DNA of 64,000 bases from NCBI RefSeq assembly GCF_963675975.1, contig NZ_OY780939.1, forward strand, positions 992,001-1,056,000, given 5' to 3'. The stretch is from Halarcobacter sp. GTDB taxonomy: Bacteria; Campylobacterota; Campylobacteria; Campylobacterales; Arcobacteraceae. This document shows, piece by piece, positions 43,789-52,817 of the stretch; position 1 is the stretch's first letter, and each line of letters opens with the position of its first letter. Under the pieces are notes generated by a model. That model was given only the letters and a program-made list of their open reading frames with translations. It ran no database searches and was not told the origin of the DNA. Both the position numbers and the translations under genes were made by a program.

Positions 43789-44774
43789 TGATTTTAAGTG
43801 GCGATATAGGTGGAACAAAAACAAAACTTGCTTTATACAAAATTGAAAATAATAGTTTAAATCTATATTATGAAAAACAATTCTCCAGCAAAAAATATAA
43901 TAGTTTCTTAAAGCTTTTAGAAGAGTTTGAAAAAGATGCCCCTAAATGTCAAATAGATGCAATTACTATTGGTATAGCTGGACCTATTATAGAACAAAGA
44001 TGTAGAACTACAAATCTTCCTTGGGATATTAGTGCCCAAGAGTTAAAAAAATATTTTAATACACAAAAAGTAAAATTGTTAAATGATTTAGAAGCAACAG
44101 CATACGGAATGTTATATCTAAAAGATGAAGAGTTTTATGATTTAAATCCAAGTGCAAGAGTTATAAAAGGAAATATTGCAGTAATAGCAGCTGGAACTGG
44201 ACTTGGTGAAGCAATACTTTATTTTGATGGTGATTCTTTTTCTCCAATAGGAACAGAAGGTGGACATAGTGATTTTGCACCAATAACTTCCCAACAAGAT
44301 GAACTTTTAACTTGGCTAAGAAAAAGGTACCCAGGTCATGTAAGTTATGAGCGTGTTGCTTCGGGTATGGGAATCTCTACTATTTATGAGTTTTTATATG
44401 AAAGTGGATTTGCAAAACAGCCAGAATTTATAGCTAATATGGATGAAAATGCAGATAAAAGTGCTTTAATTAGTAAAGGGGCTTTGGAATTAAATGATCC
44501 TTTATGTATGGAGACTTTAAAGCTTTTTGTAGAAATTTATGCAGCTGAAGCTGGTAACCTTGCATTAAAATCTATGTCATTGGGTGGAGTATATATTGGT
44601 GGAGGAATAGCACCTAAAATTTTACCAATTATAAAAAGTGATTACTTTTTAAATGCTTTTTTTAGTAAAGGAAGATTTGAAGAGTTATTAAGAAGAATTC
44701 CTTTAAGAGTCTCTTTAAATCCAAATACTGCATTGTTTGGTGCAACAAGATATGCATTTGATAAATTAGTTTAG
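43788..44774 (+). CDS. glk: Glucokinase
   Basis: A 328-residue ATP-dependent hexokinase of the bacterial Glk family. LSGDIGGTKTKLALY at the N-terminus is the phosphate-binding loop. TNLPWDISAQEL, LLNDLEATAYGM (catalytic aspartate), AAGTGLGEAIL, GTEGGHSDFAP (glucose contact) and GGVYIGGGIAPKIL follow. It phosphorylates glucose to glucose 6-phosphate. It shares its first base with the stop of the phosphorylase-kinase-like gene, so the two are translationally coupled. Confidence 0.93.
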   Translation: MILSGDIGGTKTKLALYKIENNSLNLYYEKQFSSKKYNSFLKLLEEFEKDAPKCQIDAITIGIAGPIIEQRCRTTNLPWDISAQELKKYFNTQKVKLLNDLEATAYGMLYLKDEEFYDLNPSARVIKGNIAVIAAGTGLGEAILYFDGDSFSPIGTEGGHSDFAPITSQQDELLTWLRKRYPGHVSYERVASGMGISTIYEFLYESGFAKQPEFIANMDENADKSALISKGALELNDPLCMETLKLFVEIYAAEAGNLALKSMSLGGVYIGGGIAPKILPIIKSDYFLNAFFSKGRFEELLRRIPLRVSLNPNTALFGATRYAFDKLV

Positions 44775-44784
44775 GCACTTATTT

Positions 44785-47550
44785 TTGAATCAACTAATTA
44801 CAAACACTTCAAGTGGTAACTTTTATAATCATATCACTTCACTTTTAGAGTCTTGTAACTCTTTTACTTTTAATGTAGCTTTTCTAAATTATTCTGGGAT
44901 TCAATTACTTTTAAATAGTTTAGAAAAGTGTAAAGAAAGAGGAGTTAAAGGGAAAATATTAACATCTACATATCTAAATTTTACAGAACCAAAAGCTTTA
45001 GGAAAACTTTTAGAATTTGATAATATTGAGCTAAAAATATTTGATTCAAGTTCTCAAGGCTTTCATTCAAAGGCTTATATATTTGAATTTGACGATGAAT
45101 ACAAAACTATAATTGGTTCTTCAAATATAACAGCAAGTGCATTTAAAACAAATATAGAGTGGAACAATCAAACAATAAATAAGAAAGAAGACATATATTT
45201 AGAAACTTTATTTAGTGAATTTAACTCTTTATGGGAAGGCTCTATTACTGTTGATAAAAACTTTATTGATTCATATTCTATTTATAAAAAAGATTTAGTA
45301 AAGAAAAGTTTTGTTTTTAATAAAGAGATAAAAGTTAATTTGATGCAAAAACAAGCTTTAGAAAAGTTGGAATTTTTTAGAAAAAATAAAGAAAATAAAG
45401 CTTTAGTTATAGCAGCAACAGGTACTGGAAAAACATATCTAGTCGCATTTGATGTAAAAGAAGTAAAACCTAAAAGGTTACTTTTTATTGTTCATAGGGA
45501 AAATATTTTAAATAAAGCAAAAGAGTGTTTTGAAACTTTAATAAGTGATGTACAAATGGGTTTACTTACAGGAAATAGTAAAGATATTTCAAAACAGTAT
45601 ATTTTTGCAACCATACAAACATTAAGTTCAAATTTTAATATTTTTAAAAAAGATGAATTTGATTATATTATTTATGATGAAGCTCACCATATAGCAAGCC
45701 CATCTTATATAAAAGTAAAAAACTATTTTGATGCAAAATTTACTTTAGGATTAACAGCAACACCCAATAGAATGGATGGAATATCTATTTATGAGCAATT
45801 TGATGATAATGTAGCTTGTGATATTAGACTTGATGAGGCTTTAGAAAATAAACTTGTTTCAACTTTTCATTATTATGGGATTAGTGATATACAAGAGTTA
45901 GATTATGAAGATATTGATATAAATGATATTAGTTCTTTATCAAAATTTTTGATGATAAATAGAAGAGTAGATTTTATTATTGAAAAAATGAATTTTTATG
46001 GATATTCAGGAAATAAAAGAAGAGTATTAGGCTTTTGTAGTTCAAAAGAACATGCTTTATATATGGCAGAAGAGTTTAACAAAAAAGGGATATCTTCTAT
46101 TGCTTTAACAAGTGATGATAGTACCCAAAAAAGAGATGAGCTTATTGATTCTTTGGAAGATGAAAATCAAAAACTTGAAGTTATATTTAGTGTGGATATT
46201 TTTAATGAAGGGATTGATATACCTTCAATAAATACTGTTTTGATGTTAAGACCTACAAATTCACCTATTGTTTTTGTCCAACAATTAGGAAGAGGAGTTA
46301 GAAAATCTAAAGATAAAGAGTTTTTAACCTTAATAGATTTTATAGGTAACCATAAAAAAAGTTTTTTAATTGCTTTAGCTTTAAGTGGTAAGAAATTTAT
46401 AGATAAAGAGAGTATAAAATTCTCTTTATTAAACAATTTTGCAAATTTAAAAAATGCTCATATAGTGTTAGATGAAATTTCAAAAAATAGAATATTAGAA
46501 CAAATAAACAAAGAGAATTTAAACAGTTTTAAATATTTAAAAGATAACTACTTAGAGTTTAAAGCAATACTTGGGAATAAAATTCCAAATATGGAAGATT
46601 TTATCAATAATGATGATTTTATAACTCCCATACCTTTTATTGGTGAATCTAAATCTTATATATCTTTTTTAAATAGAGTAGAAAAAGATAAAGTTATCCA
46701 AACAATTTGTTTAGATGAAAAATTTTTAAAAGCTGTTGCTTTTATTGATTATCATTTACCTCTAAGAAGAGTTTATGAATTTGCCATATTAAAATATTTA
46801 CTAAAAAATAAAAAAATCGATTTAAAAAAAGCAAAAGAGCTTTTAAAGAAGTATTTATTAAGTGTAAATGAAAATACTATAAAACATAGTTTTTCTTATC
46901 TAAACCATGAGTATTTTGATTCTTCTCAAGAAAAAAGATTTTTAAAACTTATTGAGAAAAAAGATTCTGAAATCTATTTAACAAAAGAGTTTGAAAATAT
47001 TCTAAAAGACCCATATAAAAAAGCCTTTATTGAAAGTTCTATAAATTATGGAATTATAACTTATGAAGAGAGTTTTTCAAATATAGATTATGGCTTGCCA
47101 TTTTTTAAATTATATGAAAAGTATAATATGTTGGAGATTGCCTTATTGGCAAACTTCAATAAAATACATAGTTCTTTTAGGGGTAGTGGATTTTTAAAGT
47201 TTAATGATGATTTCTTTTTATTTATTACCTTAGAAAAAGATAAATATTCAAAAGCTTCAAAATATGTAAATAATTTTAAATCAAATGATACTTTTAATTT
47301 TATTAGTAAACCTTCTATGTCCCAAGAAAAAGGGGATGGATATAGATTGATAAATAATAAAAAAGAGAAAGTAAACTTACATATATTTGTTAGAAAATTT
47401 TCCCATGTGGATAAAAAAGTTCAAAAATTTATTTATTTAGGTTTAGCTGATTGTGTTTCGTATAGTGGAAATAAACCAATAAATACACAACTTGTATTAC
47501 AAAAACCATTAAGTGATAAGTTGTATTATGAGTTTACTAAAATAGTTTAA
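44785..47550 (+). CDS. PLD-helicase-DUF3427 protein
   Basis: A 921-residue soluble protein from a TTG start. Residues 1-165 are a phospholipase D-like domain with H94 and K96 in FHSKAYIFEF and GSSNIT at 111-116 (one HKD-type motif). Residues 180-560 are a superfamily 2 helicase: Walker A ATGTGKT (211-217), DEAHH (298-302), LTATPNRMDG, FSVDIFNEGIDIP and QQLGRGVRKSKDK. The C-terminal 350 residues resemble DUF3427. Proteins of this layout are often thought to act on foreign nucleic acid or in repair, but the role is not settled. It begins 10 bases after glk and overlaps the convergent kinase gene by four bases. Confidence 0.85.
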   Translation: MNQLITNTSSGNFYNHITSLLESCNSFTFNVAFLNYSGIQLLLNSLEKCKERGVKGKILTSTYLNFTEPKALGKLLEFDNIELKIFDSSSQGFHSKAYIFEFDDEYKTIIGSSNITASAFKTNIEWNNQTINKKEDIYLETLFSEFNSLWEGSITVDKNFIDSYSIYKKDLVKKSFVFNKEIKVNLMQKQALEKLEFFRKNKENKALVIAATGTGKTYLVAFDVKEVKPKRLLFIVHRENILNKAKECFETLISDVQMGLLTGNSKDISKQYIFATIQTLSSNFNIFKKDEFDYIIYDEAHHIASPSYIKVKNYFDAKFTLGLTATPNRMDGISIYEQFDDNVACDIRLDEALENKLVSTFHYYGISDIQELDYEDIDINDISSLSKFLMINRRVDFIIEKMNFYGYSGNKRRVLGFCSSKEHALYMAEEFNKKGISSIALTSDDSTQKRDELIDSLEDENQKLEVIFSVDIFNEGIDIPSINTVLMLRPTNSPIVFVQQLGRGVRKSKDKEFLTLIDFIGNHKKSFLIALALSGKKFIDKESIKFSLLNNFANLKNAHIVLDEISKNRILEQINKENLNSFKYLKDNYLEFKAILGNKIPNMEDFINNDDFITPIPFIGESKSYISFLNRVEKDKVIQTICLDEKFLKAVAFIDYHLPLRRVYEFAILKYLLKNKKIDLKKAKELLKKYLLSVNENTIKHSFSYLNHEYFDSSQEKRFLKLIEKKDSEIYLTKEFENILKDPYKKAFIESSINYGIITYEESFSNIDYGLPFFKLYEKYNMLEIALLANFNKIHSSFRGSGFLKFNDDFFLFITLEKDKYSKASKYVNNFKSNDTFNFISKPSMSQEKGDGYRLINNKKEKVNLHIFVRKFSHVDKKVQKFIYLGLADCVSYSGNKPINTQLVLQKPLSDKLYYEFTKIV

Positions 47551-49328
47551 TCTTGTTTATGTAACTCAATAGTAAACATAGCTCCATTTTCACTATTTTC
47601 TACAATCAATTTTCCACCTAAATGTTTTTCTATAATTGTTTTACTCATATATAATCCAAGCCCAGTACCTTGGGATTGATGCTTTGTTGTAAAGTATGGA
47701 TCAAAAATTTTTATAAGATTTTCTTCTTCTATACCTTTTGCATTATCCTCAATAGTAATTAATATTTTATTTTCTTTTATTATTAAAGAGATTTTAATCC
47801 AACCATCTTTTATCCTTTTATGGATAATTGCATCTTTTGCATTATTTAAAATATTAATTATAACTTGTGCTAGCTCTTCAGGAATCATCCTATATTTTAT
47901 TGGAGTTTGATAATCTATACTTTTGATTAGTTTTATATGGTTGTTTTCTAAAGAGGCTTGAATAATTTTTAGACTTTCTTCAATTCTATCTTGAATAATT
48001 ACCTCTTTTTCTACTCTTTTTTCTTTTATAAAATCTCTAAATGTATCTATAGTTTTCGAAAGATACTTTGTATTATCAACTATTAAATCCATATTTTTAG
48101 GAATATCGTCTTCTTGTAACATTCCAAATTCATGATTTAGTTTTAATCCACTAGCTATGGTACTTATAGCACTTAAAGGTTGTCTCCATTGGTGGGCAAT
48201 ATTTCCAATCATTTCACCCATTTGAGCCATTTTTGCTTGTTCTAAAAGTTGTTGGTCTTTTTTTATTATCTCTTGGGTTAATTCTTTGTCTAAAATAGTT
48301 TTGATTTTCTGTTGTAAGAAGAGTAGCATTACACTTAAATATAAAAATATAAATAAAAATAATATTGTATAGTAGTTATTATTTAAAAGATTAATTGTCT
48401 CACCTTTACTAATAATTGAGATAAAACCCTCATACTTTTTTGAGATAGTATGGTAAATAGGTATTATAGTTACAATAGAATCTTTTTCATTAACAAAAAT
48501 AGATGAAGATTTTGTTTGTTGACCAAGTTCATATAGTTTTTTAGAGATTTCATAAGAGGGCTTCATATCAACTATTTTCTTTTTTGATTCATTCTTTAAA
48601 TCCTCTAATATATTTTTATTATCAACAAACCCACTAAAATGAGCATCTTTATAAATATTGGAGTTTTTTAAATAGTCTTCATCAAAATTTTCTTTTTTTA
48701 TAATAAAATTACTTAATACATCATATTGTTTCATAAGAGATTCTGTAATAGCTTCTTCACTAAAAGTTAGAGAGATTAGACCTAGATAAATATTGTTTTT
48801 AATTATTGGATAAACAAATCTATAACCTGAACCAAATTTTCCTATTTCATAACTTGAGATAGGAACTTTATGCTCTTGAACATATTTTAGTGTTTCCCTT
48901 TTTTCACTAACTTTATTACCATAATCCAGAGGGTTAACCATTTTTAGAAAAATTGTGTTATCTGGTAAAATATAATTAATACTGATAATATTTCTTTTTT
49001 TTAGAGTATTAAATCTATTTATTGTTTGTAAATATAGTTTTTGTCTTATTTGTGCTTGTTCTTTTTTACTTTTATTACTTATGTTAAAAAGCTTTTCATC
49101 TACTTTTGTAAATCTTAAAAGTCCTGTGTATATAACCTCAGATAAATCTTTATATTGAAATAAAACACTGTTATAAGCTTTAGTTTGGATATGCGTAGTT
49201 TGTTGTAAATATTTATTTTTATTATCAACTGCAAAAAAATTTAAAATCAAATAAGTTAAAATTGAAATAATAACAAATAGAAAAATATATTTAATTTTTA
49301 AATTTCTAATTACTGTTTTAGTATTTAT
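47547..49328 (-). CDS. Membrane sensor histidine kinase, probable ATA start
   Basis: The clear part is a frame from a TTG at 49250 (567 residues), but that start would cut into a transmembrane helix. Reading upstream in frame to 49328 adds 26 residues and completes it (YIFLFVIISILTYLILNFF). The only codon well placed after AAGGA (six-base gap) is ATA at 49328-49326, followed by AATACTAAAACA. So I extend the gene to ATA, giving 593 residues. It has a periplasmic sensor domain (about 40-310), a second helix, an H-box with H379 in IAHQWRQPLS, and a HATPase domain ending FDPYFTTKHQSQGTGLGLYMSK. A sequencing error or an ATG-to-ATA mutation are alternatives. Confidence 0.8.
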   Translation of the reverse strand: MNTKTVIRNLKIKYIFLFVIISILTYLILNFFAVDNKNKYLQQTTHIQTKAYNSVLFQYKDLSEVIYTGLLRFTKVDEKLFNISNKSKKEQAQIRQKLYLQTINRFNTLKKRNIISINYILPDNTIFLKMVNPLDYGNKVSEKRETLKYVQEHKVPISSYEIGKFGSGYRFVYPIIKNNIYLGLISLTFSEEAITESLMKQYDVLSNFIIKKENFDEDYLKNSNIYKDAHFSGFVDNKNILEDLKNESKKKIVDMKPSYEISKKLYELGQQTKSSSIFVNEKDSIVTIIPIYHTISKKYEGFISIISKGETINLLNNNYYTILFLFIFLYLSVMLLFLQQKIKTILDKELTQEIIKKDQQLLEQAKMAQMGEMIGNIAHQWRQPLSAISTIASGLKLNHEFGMLQEDDIPKNMDLIVDNTKYLSKTIDTFRDFIKEKRVEKEVIIQDRIEESLKIIQASLENNHIKLIKSIDYQTPIKYRMIPEELAQVIINILNNAKDAIIHKRIKDGWIKISLIIKENKILITIEDNAKGIEEENLIKIFDPYFTTKHQSQGTGLGLYMSKTIIEKHLGGKLIVENSENGAMFTIELHKQD

Positions 49329-49362
49329 ACTAAATCCTTAAAATTACGTTTGTCCCATTATA

Positions 49363-49854
49363 TCACAATTGAGCTAATACTTTTTCAAAGTCTCCTTCTA
49401 CAATTTTGTTTATTGAACAAGATAACATAAGATTTAAAGGGTAGTCAAAATCTTCAATTACCCTATCTTGTAAATCATAATATATTCCATTTTCATATTT
49501 GATTTCATTAGATTTAAATTGTTGAAGATATGAATCTTTAGTGTTTAAATAACCATAAACTTCTTTTTGTAATCCATAAGCATAACCACACTCCCACACT
49601 GTTCCACTATCAGATTCTTTTCCCCTAAAAGAGTTTAAGTTTGCAATAACTATATCACACTCTTCAATTAATTTTTTATTTGCATAAAAAATCTCTTGTG
49701 CAATTTTTTGTTTTTCTTGATTAAAATCTATTTGATTATCTAAAGGATATAAACCAATAAAACCATATTTTTTGCAAAGTTCAACATACTTTTTACCAAT
49801 TTGTATTGAATCTTTTTCAAATACATCAGGACCAGCTATATATATTTTTTTCAT
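49363..49854 (-). CDS. Nucleoside 2-deoxyribosyltransferase family protein
   Basis: A 163-residue enzyme. KIYIAGPDVFEKDS at the start, a central LIEECDIVIANLNSFRGKESDSGTV split by the catalytic region, and ECGYAYGLQKEVYGY match the deoxyribosyltransferase family, with the conserved glutamate in VWECGYA. These enzymes exchange or hydrolyse nucleobases of deoxynucleosides or their phosphates. Its start overlaps the stop of the MazG-like gene by four bases (ATGA), so the pair likely works in nucleotide salvage or cleaning. Confidence 0.9.
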   Translation of the reverse strand: MKKIYIAGPDVFEKDSIQIGKKYVELCKKYGFIGLYPLDNQIDFNQEKQKIAQEIFYANKKLIEECDIVIANLNSFRGKESDSGTVWECGYAYGLQKEVYGYLNTKDSYLQQFKSNEIKYENGIYYDLQDRVIEDFDYPLNLMLSCSINKIVEGDFEKVLAQL

Positions 49855-50198
49855 TTCTTTTTTCCATACTCAATTTTTTTGCCATTTTCATCAAACAAAG
49901 GATATTTTTTTTCATTCATTTTCATTTTTTCTAAAATTGCTTCTTCTAAATCTATATTATAAGCCATACATATTCTAGTAAGGTAAATTACAATATCAGC
50001 AATCTCTTGTTTTACATGTTCTTTTTTCTCTTCTGGTAAGTTTTTGGCTTGTTCAAAGTCTAACCATTGAAATATCTCAAGTAATTCTGAAGCTTCAACA
50101 CTCATAGCCATAGCTAAATTTTTTGGGTTGTGAAACTTATCCCAATCTCTATCTTGTGAAAACTTATTAATTATAGTTTCAATATTTTTCATATCCAT
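49851..50198 (-). CDS. MazG-like nucleotide pyrophosphohydrolase
   Basis: A 115-residue all-helical protein with the metal-binding pattern of the MazG/RS21-C6 group: SVEASELLEIFQW near residue 33 and EIADIVIYLTRIC near residue 65. It should hydrolyse non-canonical or excess (d)NTPs to monophosphates. It is first in a two-gene unit with the deoxyribosyltransferase and divergent from truD, only 59 bases away. Confidence 0.9.
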   Translation of the reverse strand: MDMKNIETIINKFSQDRDWDKFHNPKNLAMAMSVEASELLEIFQWLDFEQAKNLPEEKKEHVKQEIADIVIYLTRICMAYNIDLEEAILEKMKMNEKKYPLFDENGKKIEYGKKK

Positions 50199-50257
50199 TT
50201 TAAACCCTTGTTAGTAGTTTGAGAGTATAATACCGAAATTTAAAATAAAGAATAGAG

Positions 50258-51259
50258 ATGATAGAAAGAGTATTTGCACAAAACCATAAAACATTGGAGT
50301 TTAAATTTTTTCAAAATAGAGATGATTTTATTGTTGAAGAACAAGGAATAAAATTTAGCTCAAAGGGAAATTTTATAGTTGCAAAAATAAAAAAAACTGA
50401 TTTAGGAACTTGGGATTTAATCTCAAAATTATCAAAACAATTAAATATTTATGAAAATGAGATTGGATATGCAGGTTTAAAAGATAAAAATGCAACTACA
50501 ACTCAATATATTTCTATTCCTAAAAAATACGGAAAAGAGTTACAAAAATTTAAATCAAAAAATATTGAAATCTTAGATACAAGATTACATAATTCAAAAT
50601 TAAATATTGGAGACTTGGTAGGTAACCATTTTAAAATTAGACTTCATGAGGTTGAAGAATCAAGTTTATATCAAATAGAAAAAGTAATAAAAGAGATATC
50701 AAAATTTGGCTTGCCAAACTATTTTGGATATCAACGTTTTGGAAATGATACAAAAGAGAATTTGGAAAAAGCAAAACAGTTAATATATGGTGATTTAGTT
50801 ATAAGAGATAATAAGATTTCTAAAATGTTAATCTCCCAATATCAAAGTTATTTTTTTAATTCTTGGCTTTCAAAAAGAGTTCAATTAAGTAAAGAAGAGT
50901 TTATTTTAATGGATGGAGATGTTTTTAAAGACAATAAAAACCATAGGCTTTTTACACCTAAATCAATTACTAAAAATATTAATGAAAGTTTTTTAAAAAA
51001 AGATATTGTACCTACTGGATTATTACCTGGAAGAAAAGTTTTTAGAGCACAAGCAAAAGCAAGAGAATTAGAAGAAAAATATGATGACTTATATATACAA
51101 GAAAAAGGGTATAGAAGAGATGCATTAGTTTATCCTTCAAATATTGAAACAAAATATTTAAAAGAAGATAAACAATTTATTATAAGTTTTACACTTCCAA
51201 AAAGTTCTTATGCAACTGTTTTTATTGAAAATATAGCAAATAAAAATTTTAAAAATTAG
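50258..51259 (+). CDS. truD: tRNA pseudouridine(13) synthase
   Basis: A 333-residue TruD-family enzyme that modifies U13 of tRNA-Glu and others. FIVEEQGIKFSSKGNFIVAKIKKTDLGTWD is split by the family's N-terminal fold; the catalytic aspartate is in GYAGLKDKNATTTQ. NYFGYQRFGND and the late KSSYATVFIENI are also conserved. The ATG has AGAG about 6 bases upstream. It stands alone and is divergent from the MazG-like gene. Confidence 0.95.
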   Translation: MIERVFAQNHKTLEFKFFQNRDDFIVEEQGIKFSSKGNFIVAKIKKTDLGTWDLISKLSKQLNIYENEIGYAGLKDKNATTTQYISIPKKYGKELQKFKSKNIEILDTRLHNSKLNIGDLVGNHFKIRLHEVEESSLYQIEKVIKEISKFGLPNYFGYQRFGNDTKENLEKAKQLIYGDLVIRDNKISKMLISQYQSYFFNSWLSKRVQLSKEEFILMDGDVFKDNKNHRLFTPKSITKNINESFLKKDIVPTGLLPGRKVFRAQAKARELEEKYDDLYIQEKGYRRDALVYPSNIETKYLKEDKQFIISFTLPKSSYATVFIENIANKNFKN

Positions 51260-51344
51260 TATTTTTTTTCCTTTAATGTTATAATAAAATAAAAAGTTGT
51301 TGGCTGTTTAAATAAAATAATTTTTTATAGGGAAAATAACAATT

Positions 51345-52817
51345 ATGGGAAAAACTTCAAAAACACTTTTTTCTTTAATAGCAATATACTTATTTTTAGG
51401 GCTTTTTTTAGGCTCTTTAAGTTATAAATTTTTTATTGATGATTTTATCTCTTTAGAAGAGGGACAAAATAAAGATAATATAACCTCTTTTGCTAATATC
51501 TTAAATGAAGACTTAATAGATTTAGAAAAAATTACAAATGATTATTCAAAGTGGGATGAAACATATAGTTTTATAGAAAATAGAAATGATATATTTATCT
51601 ATGATAATTTTAGAGATGATGCTCAAACACTTGAAGACTTAGGGATTGATGCATTTTTATTTGTTGATAAAAATGATAATATAGTTTTTTCAACTTATAA
51701 TAAAAGAATCAATCTTTTTCATATTAATAAAAAAAATTTAGAAAAAGATTTATTATCTAATCTAAAAAAAATAGCTGAAGTCTCAACTTTATATATGTTT
51801 AATAATAAACTATTTTATGTAAATAAATCCAAAATATTAAGAAGTGATTTTTTAGGTAAATATAGGGGGTATATTTTATCTATAAAGCATGTTGATTTAG
51901 ATTACTTAAAACAAATCACAAGTTCAATTTTTGATAATATTATTTTAGAAAATATTGAGATGATAAAGACTGCTCCTGATATAAGCCTTGCACTTAAGCA
52001 TCTAAAAAAAGTAAAAGCTTATGTAAATATTGATGATACAAATATTGCTAATAAAATTGAACTATTTGATTATAAAAACCAATATTTAACAACTTTTATT
52101 ACCTCAAATAGAAATGCAATAATTTTACAAGGTAAAAGAACTATAAAAGTATTTAATTTTATAGGTGCAATAATTTTACTTATAGTATTTATTGTAATTT
52201 TCCAAAAACAAAAATTAATTATTGAGCAAAATGAATTATTAAATGAAAAAGTAACAAAAAGAACAAAACAACTAACAAGAGCTTATAGAAGTTTAAAAGT
52301 TAAAAATAAAGAACTTTATAAACTTGCCCACACAGATTTCTTAACAAGTATTAGAAATAGGGCTAACTTCTTTGAAAATAGTATTAGACTTCTAAAGAAA
52401 TCTAATAATGAAAATAAAAAATTTGCTGTACTTATGATTGATATAGATTATTTTAAAAAAATAAATGATACCTATGGGCATGATACTGGAGATAAAGTAC
52501 TAATAGAGTTTTGTAATATTGTTAATGAGATTATTCAAAAAGATATGATTTTTGGACGTTTAGGTGGTGAAGAATTTGCCATAACAATTTTTAACCAACA
52601 AGAGAGTAATGTATATGAACTTTCTGAGAAAATTAGAGACAAATGTGCCACAACATTAATAAAAGTAAAAGATACAGATATTAAATTTACAATCTCAATG
52701 GGTGTTGTATTTAAAGAGGATAAAAAAGAATCTATAGATGAAATACTACATAAAGCTGATGAACTTTTATATACAGCTAAAGAATCAGGAAGAAATAGAG
52801 TAGTTAGAGCAGTTTAA
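51345..52817 (+). CDS. Diguanylate cyclase with CHASE4-type sensor
   Basis: A 490-residue membrane enzyme. A helix at about 8-28, a periplasmic domain with NDYSKWDETYSFIENR (the CHASE4 pattern), a second helix near 267-285, a short coiled coil, then a GGDEF domain (about 325-490) with DIDYFKKINDTYGHDTGDKVL and the active site GGEEF at 407-411. It makes cyclic di-GMP in response to an external signal. It overlaps the convergent histidine kinase gene by four bases. Confidence 0.92.
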   Translation: MGKTSKTLFSLIAIYLFLGLFLGSLSYKFFIDDFISLEEGQNKDNITSFANILNEDLIDLEKITNDYSKWDETYSFIENRNDIFIYDNFRDDAQTLEDLGIDAFLFVDKNDNIVFSTYNKRINLFHINKKNLEKDLLSNLKKIAEVSTLYMFNNKLFYVNKSKILRSDFLGKYRGYILSIKHVDLDYLKQITSSIFDNIILENIEMIKTAPDISLALKHLKKVKAYVNIDDTNIANKIELFDYKNQYLTTFITSNRNAIILQGKRTIKVFNFIGAIILLIVFIVIFQKQKLIIEQNELLNEKVTKRTKQLTRAYRSLKVKNKELYKLAHTDFLTSIRNRANFFENSIRLLKKSNNENKKFAVLMIDIDYFKKINDTYGHDTGDKVLIEFCNIVNEIIQKDMIFGRLGGEEFAITIFNQQESNVYELSEKIRDKCATTLIKVKDTDIKFTISMGVVFKEDKKESIDEILHKADELLYTAKESGRNRVVRAV

